Part shown: one piece after another, positions 7,102-15,420 of the stretch | Layout: every line of letters starts with the position of its first letter | How positions within the stretch are numbered: the stretch's first letter is position 1 | NCBI GenBank assembly: GCA_035378845.1 | Contig: DAOSUP010000024.1 | Location: 1 to 18,408, forward strand | Length of the DNA: 18,408 nucleotides | Direction: 5' to 3' | Source of the DNA: JAKOUL01 sp035378845 | GTDB taxonomy: Bacteria > Dictyoglomota > Dictyoglomia > Dictyoglomales > Dictyoglomaceae | Notes under the pieces: generated by a model | What the model was told of the DNA's origin: nothing | The model's input: the letters and a program-made list of their open reading frames with translations, nothing else | Databases searched by the model: none | Made by a program: the position numbers and the translations under genes

Positions 7102-7130
7102 TTTAGCTTAGGGGAGGTAGAAAATCTTTT

Positions 7131-8036
7131 ATGAAAAGGTTAAATAAGAGAAAAAAGCATGATCTTTTAATGGGATATCTTTTTGTAAGTCCATGGATTG
7201 TGGGTTTTTTTGCTTTTATTGTTTTTCCTCTTTTACTTTCCCTTTATCTTTCTTTTACAAGTTATGACCTTCTTTCCCCACCCAGATGGATTGGATTTGA
7301 AAATTGGGTAAGAATGTTTACCAAAGATCCAAGATTCTGGAATGCTACTAAAGCCACATTTAAATATGTAATTTTTGAAGTGCCTTTGAGACTTTTATTT
7401 GCTTTTATTGTAGCACTCATTTTTAGCGCGAGGGAGAGTAAAGTTTTAAATATATATCGTACCATTTATTATATTCCTTCTCTTATTGGAGGAAGTGTGG
7501 CTATTGCAGTAGTTTGGAGACAAATCTGGGGATATGATGGGATTGTTAATGCGTTTCTTTCCCTGTTTGGTATACAAGGCATGAATTGGCTGGGTGATAC
7601 TCGTACAGCTATTTGGACTCTTATTATTCTTGCTATATGGCAGTTTGGCTCTCCTATGCTTATATTCTTAGCTGCATTAAAACAGGTTCCTACTGAACTT
7701 TATGAAGCAGCACTGATTGATGGTGCAAGCTTCTGGAAGAGGCTTTTTAGTATTACTATTCCCATGACTACTCCTGTGATACTTTTTAATCTTATAAATC
7801 AAATGATTCAAAGTTTTATGGCGTTTACCCAGTCATATATTATTACTCAAGGAGGCCCTTTAGATTCTACCCTATTTTATGCGGTATACATGTATAGAAA
7901 GGGATTTAATGATTTTGAAATGGGATATGCCTCTGCTCTTGCTTGGTTTATGTTAGCTCTTGTAGGAGTTCTTACTATTATCATCTTTAGGACCTCTAAT
8001 AAGTGGGTCTATTATGAGGCAGAGGAGGGAGTATAG
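7131..8036 (+). CDS. ABC sugar transporter permease, MalF/UgpA type
   Basis: Inner-membrane permease of the CUT1 importer, 301 residues with about six transmembrane helices, the first at roughly 15-42. The EAA loop that docks on the ATPase is at 192-211, with the canonical YEAALIDGAS at its start. It partners with the permease encoded next and with the binding protein before it. GGGGAGG (7111-7117) lies 13 bases before the ATG, a longer gap than for other genes here, which may lower its translation; no better start is visible. The stop codon overlaps the next start by one base (TAGTG), so the two permeases are translationally coupled in a one-to-one ratio. Confidence 0.92.
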   Translation: MKRLNKRKKHDLLMGYLFVSPWIVGFFAFIVFPLLLSLYLSFTSYDLLSPPRWIGFENWVRMFTKDPRFWNATKATFKYVIFEVPLRLLFAFIVALIFSARESKVLNIYRTIYYIPSLIGGSVAIAVVWRQIWGYDGIVNAFLSLFGIQGMNWLGDTRTAIWTLIILAIWQFGSPMLIFLAALKQVPTELYEAALIDGASFWKRLFSITIPMTTPVILFNLINQMIQSFMAFTQSYIITQGGPLDSTLFYAVYMYRKGFNDFEMGYASALAWFMLALVGVLTIIIFRTSNKWVYYEAEEGV

Positions 8037-8875
8037 TGAGTAAGAAGAAGACAATAAATTCAATTTTATATTATTCCTTTGTTACTTTGATCGCTATTTT
8101 TATGGTCTATCCTGCTATCTGGATGCTATGTAGTTCTTTTAAACAGCCTTGGGAGATTTTTAGAGATATACTTAGTTTAATACCTAAGGAGTTTACCTTA
8201 AATAATTACAAAGAGGGATGGCAAGGATTTGGAGGAATAACCTTTGCAACTTTCTTTAAAAATTCCTTTATTGTAGCAGGTTTAAATACTATAGGTACAG
8301 TAATTTCATCTGCTATTGTGGCTTATGGACTGGCAAGGATTCCATTCCCTGGCAAAAAGTTATGGTTTACTACTGTTATCTTGACTTTAATGCTTCCTTC
8401 ACAAGTACAGATAGTACCAAGATATATACTTTTCTCAAAATTTGGATGGATAAATACATTTAAACCTCTTATTGTACCTGCTTTTTTGGGCGGTCCTTTC
8501 TTTGTATTTATGATAATGCAATTTATTCGTGGAATACCTAAGGAGCTTGATGAGTCAGCCTTTATAGATGGTGCTGGAAGATTTAGTATTTTTTACTATA
8601 TTATTTTGCCCAATCTAAAACCTGTATTAACCACCGCTGCCATATTTGCTTTCTATTGGGCTTGGAACGACTTTATGGGACCTTTAGTATATCTAAACAG
8701 TCCTGAAAAGTATACAGTCTCTCTTGCTTTACGTGCCTTTTCTGATCCTTCTGCAGTAACCAATTGGGGAGCTGTACTGGCTATGTCTACTCTTTCTTTA
8801 GTTCCTGTTCTAATTATATTCGCATTCTTCCAGAAATATATTGTTCAGGGAGTTACAACCACAGGGCTTAGATGA
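8036..8875 (+). CDS. ABC sugar transporter permease, MalG/UgpE type
   Basis: Second inner-membrane permease of the CUT1 importer, 279 residues with about six transmembrane helices. The EAA loop is at 171-192 (DESAFIDGAGRFSIFYY). The start is GTG, overlapping the last base of the previous stop codon, with GGAGGGAG upstream within the preceding gene. The C-terminus VQGVTTTGLR is typical of MalG-like permeases, which often end in a VxGLTAGAVKG-like tail. No ATP-binding subunit follows; the system must borrow an MsmK/UgpC-type ATPase encoded elsewhere, as many CUT1 systems do. Specificity for oligogalacturonides is inferred from neighbours. Confidence 0.92.
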   Translation: MSKKKTINSILYYSFVTLIAIFMVYPAIWMLCSSFKQPWEIFRDILSLIPKEFTLNNYKEGWQGFGGITFATFFKNSFIVAGLNTIGTVISSAIVAYGLARIPFPGKKLWFTTVILTLMLPSQVQIVPRYILFSKFGWINTFKPLIVPAFLGGPFFVFMIMQFIRGIPKELDESAFIDGAGRFSIFYYIILPNLKPVLTTAAIFAFYWAWNDFMGPLVYLNSPEKYTVSLALRAFSDPSAVTNWGAVLAMSTLSLVPVLIIFAFFQKYIVQGVTTTGLR

Positions 8876-8896
8876 TAGAAGGGAGGAAGTTAAAAA

Positions 8897-10270
8897 ATGA
8901 AAAATGTAAAGATTGCTTATATTGGTGGCGGATCAAGAGGTTGGGCTTGGAAGTTTATGGCGGATCTTGCATTGGAAGAGAGTTTTTCAGGAGAAGTAAG
9001 GCTGTATGATATAAACTTTGAATCGGCAAAAAAGAATGAAATTATAGGGAATAAGATAAAAGAAAGCCCAGGTGTAAAAAGTAAATGGCATTATAGAGCT
9101 GTAAAAGAGATAGGAGAAGCCTTGGAAGGTACAGATATTATAATAATATCTGTACTACCTGGAACCTTAGAAGAGATGGAAGTAGATGTACATCTTCCTG
9201 AAAAATATGGGATTTATCAAGCAGTAGGAGACACACCTGGACCTGGAGGAGCTATTAGAAGTTTGAGAACTATACCTATATATATAGAATTTGCAGAAGC
9301 CATAAAGAAATATGCTCCTGATGCTTGGGTTATTAACTATACAAATCCTATGGCTCTCTGCGTAAGAACTCTTTATGTAGCGTTTCCAAAGGTAAAAGCT
9401 ATAGGATGTTGCCATGAGGTATTTAAAATTCCTAAAATTCTCTCTCTTATGTTAAAAGAAAAAGAAGGTATAGAGGTTAGCCCATCTGAGATTAAATATA
9501 GCGTGCTTGGTATAAATCATTTTACTTGGATAGATAAAATATCTTATAAAAATATGGATCTTCTCCCAGTTTACGGAGAGTTTGCAGAGAAATATTACTA
9601 TGAAGGGTATGAAGAAGAAAAAGATCGCTGGAAGGTAGATTATTTTTCATCTGCTAATAGGGTAAAATTTGATCTCTATAAAAGATTTGGAATAATTGCT
9701 GCTGCTGGAGATAGACACCTCGCTGAATTTTTCCCTTGGTATATTACTACTCCTGATAAGGTTCGTGAATGGAAGTTCTCTCTTACACCTGTATCTTTTA
9801 GGAAAGAGCAATCTAAAGAGCTCAATGAAATGAGTGAGAAATTGATAAATGGTGAGATGGAATTCCCTCTTAAACCGTCAGGAGAGGTTGGAGTGCAAAT
9901 AATAAAAGCTCTTCTGGGACTTTCTGATTTTGTGACTAATGTAAATTATCCTAATGTGGGGCAGATGGAAAATGTACCAAAAGATGTGGTGGTGGAGACC
10001 AATGTTTATATTATGAAAGATAGTATTCTTCCCATATATGCAGGGAGGCTTCCTAATGATGTAAATTCTTGGGTCTTAAGACATATCATGAACCAAGAGA
10101 TGCTTCTTCAAGCAGTTTTGGAGAAGGATCTTTCTCTTGCCTTCCGTGCCTTTTACAATGATCCTTTAGTGGAGACAAGATTAGATAGAGAAACAGCAAG
10201 AAAAATGTTTAATGAGATGATTGAGGGTACAAAGAAATTTCTCCCTGCATATTTTGGAGGAGAAAAATAA
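8897..10270 (+). CDS. Glycoside hydrolase family 4, probable alpha-galacturonidase
   Basis: Predicted cytoplasmic, NAD+- and Mn2+-dependent GH4 hydrolase releasing galacturonate from short oligogalacturonides. The 457-residue protein opens with the NAD-binding strand KIAYIGGGSRGW (5-16). YTNP (148-151) and GINHFTW (205-211) are GH4 landmarks. The residues at the metal/specificity site are C172-H-E-V175; the CHEV motif is known from the published alpha-galacturonidase class of GH4 (B. subtilis LplD and thermophile relatives), while glucosidases and galactosidases of GH4 carry other residues there. The redox mechanism of GH4 can act on several linkages, so oligomers from both hydrolases and lyases could be substrates. 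It begins 21 bases after the permease stop, with GGGAGG upstream, and so belongs to the uptake operon. Confidence 0.9.
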   Translation: MKNVKIAYIGGGSRGWAWKFMADLALEESFSGEVRLYDINFESAKKNEIIGNKIKESPGVKSKWHYRAVKEIGEALEGTDIIIISVLPGTLEEMEVDVHLPEKYGIYQAVGDTPGPGGAIRSLRTIPIYIEFAEAIKKYAPDAWVINYTNPMALCVRTLYVAFPKVKAIGCCHEVFKIPKILSLMLKEKEGIEVSPSEIKYSVLGINHFTWIDKISYKNMDLLPVYGEFAEKYYYEGYEEEKDRWKVDYFSSANRVKFDLYKRFGIIAAAGDRHLAEFFPWYITTPDKVREWKFSLTPVSFRKEQSKELNEMSEKLINGEMEFPLKPSGEVGVQIIKALLGLSDFVTNVNYPNVGQMENVPKDVVVETNVYIMKDSILPIYAGRLPNDVNSWVLRHIMNQEMLLQAVLEKDLSLAFRAFYNDPLVETRLDRETARKMFNEMIEGTKKFLPAYFGGEK

Positions 10271-10282
10271 GGGGGGCTTTTT

Positions 10283-11278
10283 ATGAAGAGGAGATTATTA
10301 TTAATATTATCTTTGATTCTTTTACTCCTTAGCTTTGGCTATTCTCAAGAGCAAGTATTAACCTTACAGGATAAGCCTATAGGATTTGGAGAAAAAACCA
10401 CAGGTGGGATGGGAGGAAAAGTTGTTACTGTTACAAATATAGAAGATTTAAAGAAATATGCTCAAGCTCAAGATCCATATATTATTTTGGTAGAGGGGGT
10501 TATTGATACAAGTAAAGAAAGTTCTCAGGTAAATGTGTCATCTAACAAAACTATTATAGGAGTAACTCCTGATGCAAGTATAGTGGGATGGGGTATCAAT
10601 CTTAAAAAAGTAGACAATGTGGTTATAAGAAATTTAACCATAAAAAATACCTTTGAAAGTTCAAAAAATGATGCTATTACCATTGAGACCTCTTCTAATA
10701 TATGGATAGATCATTGCACTTTGTCCAGTGATATGGTGATAGTTCCTGAAAGAGAAAATGAGAAGGATAAAGTAGATGCTTTGTGCGACATTATAAAGGC
10801 TTCTTCTGGTATTACCATATCTTGGAATATATTTGAGAATAGCTGGAAATGTACTCAGGTAGGAAGTAGTGATAGTTCTACAGTAGATGTAGATGCTCGG
10901 GTAACTTATCATCATAATATATTTAGGAATACAAACTCCAGAAATCCCAGTATTAGGTTCGGAGTAGTACATATATTTAATAATTACTACAAAAATATCC
11001 TTCTTTATAGTATTGCTTCAAGGATGGGAGCAAAAGTCATTATTGAAAATAACTACTTTGAGAATGTTCCTCTCCCTATAACTACCCAGTTTGAAAGTCC
11101 ACAAGATGGGTATGTCCTTGAAAGAGGTAATTTATATGTAGATTGTGGAGAGAACAATATAACTCAGACTTTAAAAAGTTATTCCTTCTCTTATAGTTAT
11201 ACCTTAGATCCTGCAGATAATTTACCAGAGATTCTTTTAAAAGGAGCAGGAGCGGGTAAAAAGGTAATCTTACCTTAA
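10283..11278 (+). CDS. Pectate lyase, polysaccharide lyase family 1, secreted
   Basis: Third predicted pectate lyase, 331 residues. It has a Sec signal (KRR, Leu-rich core, cleavage near GYS|QE at 21/22) with no lipobox, so unlike the other two it should be periplasmic or released. The PL1 hallmarks are IGFGEKTTGGMGG (33-45), WIDH (141-144), the acidic pair D165/D169, K189, and NSRNPSIRFGVVHIFNN with R220 and R225 aligned with PelC catalytic residues. It ends in GAGAGKKV like the lyase at 3323. GGGGGG lies just after the GH4 stop, 12 bases between genes, so it is part of the uptake operon and is likely induced with it. The secreted propeller follows after 15 bases. Confidence 0.93.
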   Translation: MKRRLLLILSLILLLLSFGYSQEQVLTLQDKPIGFGEKTTGGMGGKVVTVTNIEDLKKYAQAQDPYIILVEGVIDTSKESSQVNVSSNKTIIGVTPDASIVGWGINLKKVDNVVIRNLTIKNTFESSKNDAITIETSSNIWIDHCTLSSDMVIVPERENEKDKVDALCDIIKASSGITISWNIFENSWKCTQVGSSDSSTVDVDARVTYHHNIFRNTNSRNPSIRFGVVHIFNNYYKNILLYSIASRMGAKVIIENNYFENVPLPITTQFESPQDGYVLERGNLYVDCGENNITQTLKSYSFSYSYTLDPADNLPEILLKGAGAGKKVILP

Positions 11279-11293
11279 AAAGAAGGTGAAAGA

Positions 11294-12430
11294 ATGAGAA
11301 AGATATCAATATTTTTTCTTATTCTTATATTTATCCTCTCTCCCCTCTATGGAAGGGAGGAGGTTATTTTTGAAAAAGCTTATGGAGGACCTAAGAGTGA
11401 AAAAGGTTATGGCATAGTAAAGGCAGTTAATGGTTATATATTAGTAGGAGAGACCACCTCCTATGGAAGTGGAGGAAAAGATGTCTATGTGGTAAAGATA
11501 GACAGAAAAGGGAATCCTATTTGGGAGAAAAGCTTTGGTGGTCCCAAAGATGACTTCTCTTATTCTGTCATCAAAGCAAATATTGGTTATCTTATTGTGG
11601 GAGGTACAAAATCTTTTGGAAAGGGAAATACAGACCTATATCTATTAAAGATAGATGAAGAAGGTAATCTTATCTGGCAGAAAACTTATGGAGGAAAAGG
11701 GGTAGATGAGGGTTGGAGAATTTCAAAAACTTCCGATGGAAATTATGTAATTGTAGGAAGGACTACATCCTTTGGAAAAGGGAATTATGATTTTTATATC
11801 TTAAAAGTAGATGATGATGGTGAGATTATCTGGGAGAAAGCCTTTGGAGAAGAAGGAAGTGATTATGGATACGATATTGTGGAGGCTCCCGATGGTAGTG
11901 TACTTGCAGTGGGAACTTCTAACTCTTTCTCTGAAGATCAAGATGTTTATATAGTAAAAGTTGATAAAGAGGGAAATCTTTTATGGGAAAAGGTTTTTGG
12001 GGGTAAAAATTTTGATTTTGCTTATTCTGTTATCTTTACAGGTGATGGATATTTAGTAGTAGGTAATTCTAACTCCTTTTCTGAAACTCCAGATTTATAT
12101 TTACTAAAAATAAATACAAAAGGTGATAAAATATGGGAAAAAGTCTATGGTGGTAATGGATACGATACTGCTTTCCATGTGACCTATGTGGGAGGGGGTG
12201 AATCTTTAGTTGTAGGTGCAACCAATTCCAAAGGAGCAGGAAACTCTGATGTCTATGTGGTAAAAATTGATAGAGATGGGAATCTTTTATGGGAAAAGGT
12301 TTTTGGAGGAGCAGATCTTGATGAAGGCTGGTATGTAGTAAAAGACCTTTCTAACTTTGTAATTATCGGTAGGACAGAATCTTTTGGAACTGCAAATAGT
12401 GAGATGTATGTAGTTAAGTTTAAGCTTTAG
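11294..12430 (+). CDS. Secreted seven-repeat beta-propeller protein of unknown function
   Basis: Paralogue of the propeller lipoprotein at 4471, with the same repeat grammar (GG..DD, DGNYVIVG.T.SFG.G, D.Y.LK.D..GNL.W). The 378 residues begin with a Sec signal ending near LYG|RE (20/21) and no lipobox cysteine. Conserved Trp occurs at 77, 128, 180, 231, 281 and 333, with Phe26 in the first position; spacing is 50-52. The C-terminus stops at MYVVKFKL and the N-terminal EEVIFEKAYGG can supply the last strand, again giving a closed seven-blade ring. It follows the secreted lyase, while the lipoprotein propeller follows a lipoprotein lyase, so each propeller matches its lyase in location. No enzyme motif is seen. 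Pectin binding or scaffolding is a guess from context. AAGGTGA precedes the ATG. Confidence 0.85.
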   Translation: MRKISIFFLILIFILSPLYGREEVIFEKAYGGPKSEKGYGIVKAVNGYILVGETTSYGSGGKDVYVVKIDRKGNPIWEKSFGGPKDDFSYSVIKANIGYLIVGGTKSFGKGNTDLYLLKIDEEGNLIWQKTYGGKGVDEGWRISKTSDGNYVIVGRTTSFGKGNYDFYILKVDDDGEIIWEKAFGEEGSDYGYDIVEAPDGSVLAVGTSNSFSEDQDVYIVKVDKEGNLLWEKVFGGKNFDFAYSVIFTGDGYLVVGNSNSFSETPDLYLLKINTKGDKIWEKVYGGNGYDTAFHVTYVGGGESLVVGATNSKGAGNSDVYVVKIDRDGNLLWEKVFGGADLDEGWYVVKDLSNFVIIGRTESFGTANSEMYVVKFKL

Positions 12431-12459
12431 TATAGATTTAAAAGAAGGGTTGTAAAATC

Positions 12460-12498
12460 ATAATAAAATAGTGCAATTATTTTGTGTAATATACAAAG
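12460..12498. promoter_or_regulatory. Palindromic operator, site D
   Basis: The main copy at 12480-12498 reads TTTTGTGTAATATACAAAG, centred at 12489. Upstream, a weak half-site (TGCAA at 12472-12476) lies where the second copy would be. The stretch CAATTATTTTGTRTAATATRCAAA is shared with site A apart from two variable positions. The site ends inside the AAAGGAGGAG ribosome site of the kinase gene. I cannot assign promoter boxes with confidence; TTGTAA at 12450 is a weak -35 candidate. Confidence 0.7.
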
Positions 12499-12510
12499 GA
12501 GGAGTTAATT

Positions 12511-13470
12511 GTGGATGTAATTTCTTATGGAGAAGTTATGTTGAGGGTAACTCCTGAAAGATTCCGAACCTTTGCCTCAAGCAATAGATGGTATGTAGAA
12601 GTTGGAGGCACAGAAGCTAATGTCCTTGTGGGTCTTTCCATCCTTGGGTTTAAAACCGAATTTATTTCTTCTTTCCCAAATAATTTTTTAGGGCATAAAG
12701 CCTTATATGAGATAAGGAAATATGGAGTTGGAGTAGAGAGAGTAAAGCTCATAGATGGGGGAAGAATGGGCATGTATTTTATAGAATTTCATCATAGGAC
12801 AAGGGGTATTCAAATACTTTATGACAGAAAGAATTCCTCTTTTTCTTTGACTCCTCTTACTGATAGTGATATTGATTTTGTTAAAAAAGCAAGACTGATT
12901 CATCTTACTGGGATAACACCAAGTTTAAGTGATATATGTAGAGATAATGTTTTGAAGATATGTAATTCTAAAGGTAGGGAACAAAAAATATCCTTTGATT
13001 TTAATTATCGCCAGAAATTATGGAGTGTTAATGAATGTAAAAGCTTCTTTGAGAGGATTATACCTTTTGTGGATATTTTATTTATCAAAAAAGAAGATTT
13101 TAATATAATCTTTAAAGATGAAGAGGATGAAGAAAAAATCTTATTTTGTCTTCAAAACTTGTATGGAAAAGATAAAATATACGTCTTAACTAAAGGAGAA
13201 GAAGGGTGCTCGGTGCTTTATAAAGATGAGCTTTTTTCTCAAAGTGCTTTTCCTACAGATATTGTAGACCGAATTGGAGCAGGAGATGCTTTTGTAGCAG
13301 GATTTTTATGTGGATATCTCACAGGTAAGACTCTGCAAGAATCTGCTAAACTGGGGAATGCTATGGCTTCTCTGAAGATGAGTATATTTGGCGATCTACC
13401 TGCTTTTGATCCGAGTACTCTTCAGGACTTTTTAAACTCATTAGAGAATGATAGGAGTGTAGAGAGATGA
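12511..13470 (+). CDS. kdgK: PfkB-family sugar kinase, probable 2-keto-3-deoxygluconate kinase
   Basis: Predicted cytoplasmic kinase phosphorylating 2-keto-3-deoxygluconate (KDG) to KDPG with ATP, the last activation step of uronate breakdown. The 319 residues have the ribokinase/PfkB fold: GGTEANVLVGLSILG (32-46) with the sugar-binding Gly pair and Asn37, and near the end DRIGAGDAFVAGF (253-265), where D259 is the catalytic base in the anion hole. The N-terminal SYGEVMLRVTP resembles KdgK-type kinases. The start is GTG at 12511, six to eight bases after GGAGGAG; the nearby ATG at 12515 is out of frame. The gene overlaps the regulator by four bases (ATGA), and has its own operator upstream. 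The substrate is assigned by context plus family; another ketose acid kinase is possible. Confidence 0.82.
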   Translation: MDVISYGEVMLRVTPERFRTFASSNRWYVEVGGTEANVLVGLSILGFKTEFISSFPNNFLGHKALYEIRKYGVGVERVKLIDGGRMGMYFIEFHHRTRGIQILYDRKNSSFSLTPLTDSDIDFVKKARLIHLTGITPSLSDICRDNVLKICNSKGREQKISFDFNYRQKLWSVNECKSFFERIIPFVDILFIKKEDFNIIFKDEEDEEKILFCLQNLYGKDKIYVLTKGEEGCSVLYKDELFSQSAFPTDIVDRIGAGDAFVAGFLCGYLTGKTLQESAKLGNAMASLKMSIFGDLPAFDPSTLQDFLNSLENDRSVER

Positions 13471-14231
13471 AAATGAAATCAGGTATAAATTCTGCAGGAC
13501 AAACGTTAGAGATCTTGGAGTATGTAGTACTCTCAGGAAGAGAGGTCTCTTTAAAAGAGATCTCTGAAGAGATTGGGCTCCATATTTCCACAGTGCATCG
13601 TTATCTTTCCACCCTTATTAATAAGGGGTATTTAAGAAAAACTCATTCCGGTTCCTATAAGCCTGGTTTTAGGATCCTTGAGCTTTCTTCGTATATACTT
13701 CAGAGTTTTGACCTTAGAGATATTGCTCGTCCCTATCTTATAGAACTTATGGAGAATACAAAACAGACTGTACACTTAACTATAAAAGATGGATATGAGG
13801 GAGTATATATTGATAAAGTAGAAGGTCCTGGTACTCTTCCTATGATGTCAAGAGTTGGTATGAGAATGCCGCTTTACTCCACAAGTTTTGGGAAGGTGCT
13901 TCTTGCCTATAGCCCTAAGGAATATGTAGAAGATTATTTAAAGAAAGTGCCTCTTATTCCAAGGACAGAGAATACTATAACAGACCCTGAAAAGTTAAAA
14001 ATAGAGTTAGAAAAGATAAGAAAACAGGGATATGCCTTTGATGATGAAGAAAATGAGAGAGGTATAAAATGTATCGGTGCTCCTGTATTTGATTATACAG
14101 GTAATATAGGAGCAGCAGTATCCATCTCAGGATATTATCTCTCCTTTGAAGGAGAAAATAAAGAAAAACTTATTTCCGAGCTTTCAAAAACATGTGAAAA
14201 GATAAGTAGTGCTTTAAGAAGCAAAAGTTAA
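13467..14231 (+). CDS. IclR-family transcriptional regulator, probable KdgR-like repressor of the pectin genes
   Basis: Predicted DNA-binding regulator responding to a uronate intermediate. The 254 residues contain an N-terminal winged helix-turn-helix (helices about 8-22, 29-37 and 39-51, with ISTVHRYLSTL as recognition helix) and an IclR effector domain (about 80-250) with RVGMRMPLYSTSFGKVLLA (129-147), the usual ligand-pocket entrance. The start at 13467 overlaps the kinase stop as ATGA; a second ATG at 13473 is possible. No promoter of its own is visible, so it is likely co-transcribed with the kinase from the site D region and would regulate itself. KdgR of enterobacteria is the IclR member that controls pectin genes, although its operator sequence differs from the one here. 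Activator or dual action cannot be excluded. Confidence 0.88.
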   Translation: MKMKSGINSAGQTLEILEYVVLSGREVSLKEISEEIGLHISTVHRYLSTLINKGYLRKTHSGSYKPGFRILELSSYILQSFDLRDIARPYLIELMENTKQTVHLTIKDGYEGVYIDKVEGPGTLPMMSRVGMRMPLYSTSFGKVLLAYSPKEYVEDYLKKVPLIPRTENTITDPEKLKIELEKIRKQGYAFDDEENERGIKCIGAPVFDYTGNIGAAVSISGYYLSFEGENKEKLISELSKTCEKISSALRSKS

Positions 14232-14247
14232 AGGAGGACTTTAGTAT

Positions 14248-15420
14248 ATGGACCTATCATGCAATTATGTAGGTTTAAGCCTTAAAAATCCTATTATTGT
14301 TTCGTCTTCTGGACTTACAGAAAATTTAAAGAATATGAAAAAATGTGAGGAGAATGGTGCGGGAGCTTTAGTTGTAAAGTCTCTCTTTGAAGAAGAGGTT
14401 TGTAGGATATCACCTACTCCTCGTTTTGAGATTATAAATAGATCTATGGGACTCCTTAGATCCCAATCTTTTTACTCCTTTGAACAAGCCAGTAAATTTT
14501 CTCCTAAGGAATATTTTGAAGAGATAAATAAAGCTCTTAATGTGCTTTCTATACCTGTAATCCCCAGTATTAATTGTGTTACTGATGAAGGCTGGCTTAA
14601 ATACTCAAAGATGGCGGAAGAGATAAAAGCTCCAGCATTAGAACTTAATGTCTCTTGTCCCCATGCATCCATCTCTTTTCGTGGACAAGATGTAGATGAA
14701 ACTATATTAAGAGTGGCAAAGATCGTAAGGGAGAATGTAAACATACCTATTGTGGTGAAGATGCCTATGCAACTTTCTTCCCCTTTGGCAGTAGCAAAAA
14801 GACTGGAGGAAATTGGTGTAGATGGAGTTGTGATGTTTAATAGACTTACAGGACTTGATATTAACCTTGAGACAGAAAAACCAATCTTACATGGTGGATA
14901 TGCAGGACATGGTGGACCTTGGACTTTAAACTATGTGATAAGATGGATCTCTACCTCTCGCCCCTATTTAAAAATCTCCATTGCAGGATCAGGTGGTGTA
15001 GGTAGCGGAGAAGATGTAGTGAAGTATATATTATCTGGTGCTGATGTGGTACAGATATGCAGCCTTATCTATCTTATGGGATACGAGATTATCCCAAGGG
15101 TTATAGATGGAATAAAAAGATTTATGGATAAAAAGGGATATAAAAGCATCTCAGATTTTAAAGGTAAGGTTTCTGGAAAGGCAATATTAGGAAATGATGA
15201 GGTAGATAGAAGACAATACCTTAAGGCTTATATTGATCCTTCTCTTTGTAATAGTTGTGGAATATGTAAAAGGGTATGTATATATGATGCTCCTTCGGAA
15301 AAAGAAGGAAAATACTTTATTACCGATCTATGTGATGGATGTGGACTCTGTGTAAAACTTTGCTCTGTGAAAGCTATAGATATGGTTCTCAAGGAAGAAA
15401 CAAAAAATGAGGTTAATTAA
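14248..15420 (+). CDS. Dihydroorotate dehydrogenase-like (PreA-like) flavoprotein with 2x[4Fe-4S] ferredoxin domain
   Basis: Predicted FMN oxidoreductase of unknown substrate, 390 residues. The TIM barrel (about 1-310) has LELNVSCPHAS (131-141), where N134 and C137 match the substrate-binding Asn and catalytic Cys of class 1B dihydroorotate dehydrogenases and PreA; K171 is in VVKMP and the phosphate loop AGSGGV is at 246-251. A bacterial ferredoxin module follows, with cysteines 334/337/340/344 and 362/365/368/372, enough for two [4Fe-4S] clusters. The length is as in PreA-type proteins and longer than PyrD. Location after the regulator, with the flavoprotein start inside its 3' end (14-base overlap), argues against pyrimidine synthesis and for a role in uronate or related metabolism. 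AAAGGAGGA precedes the ATG. Confidence 0.82.
   Translation: MDLSCNYVGLSLKNPIIVSSSGLTENLKNMKKCEENGAGALVVKSLFEEEVCRISPTPRFEIINRSMGLLRSQSFYSFEQASKFSPKEYFEEINKALNVLSIPVIPSINCVTDEGWLKYSKMAEEIKAPALELNVSCPHASISFRGQDVDETILRVAKIVRENVNIPIVVKMPMQLSSPLAVAKRLEEIGVDGVVMFNRLTGLDINLETEKPILHGGYAGHGGPWTLNYVIRWISTSRPYLKISIAGSGGVGSGEDVVKYILSGADVVQICSLIYLMGYEIIPRVIDGIKRFMDKKGYKSISDFKGKVSGKAILGNDEVDRRQYLKAYIDPSLCNSCGICKRVCIYDAPSEKEGKYFITDLCDGCGLCVKLCSVKAIDMVLKEETKNEVN

Noticed and set aside
14248..15420. PyrD of pyrimidine synthesis
   Set aside because: The C-terminal 2x[4Fe-4S] domain and the uronate operon context fit a PreA-like oxidoreductase of other substrate better; no pyrimidine genes are nearby.
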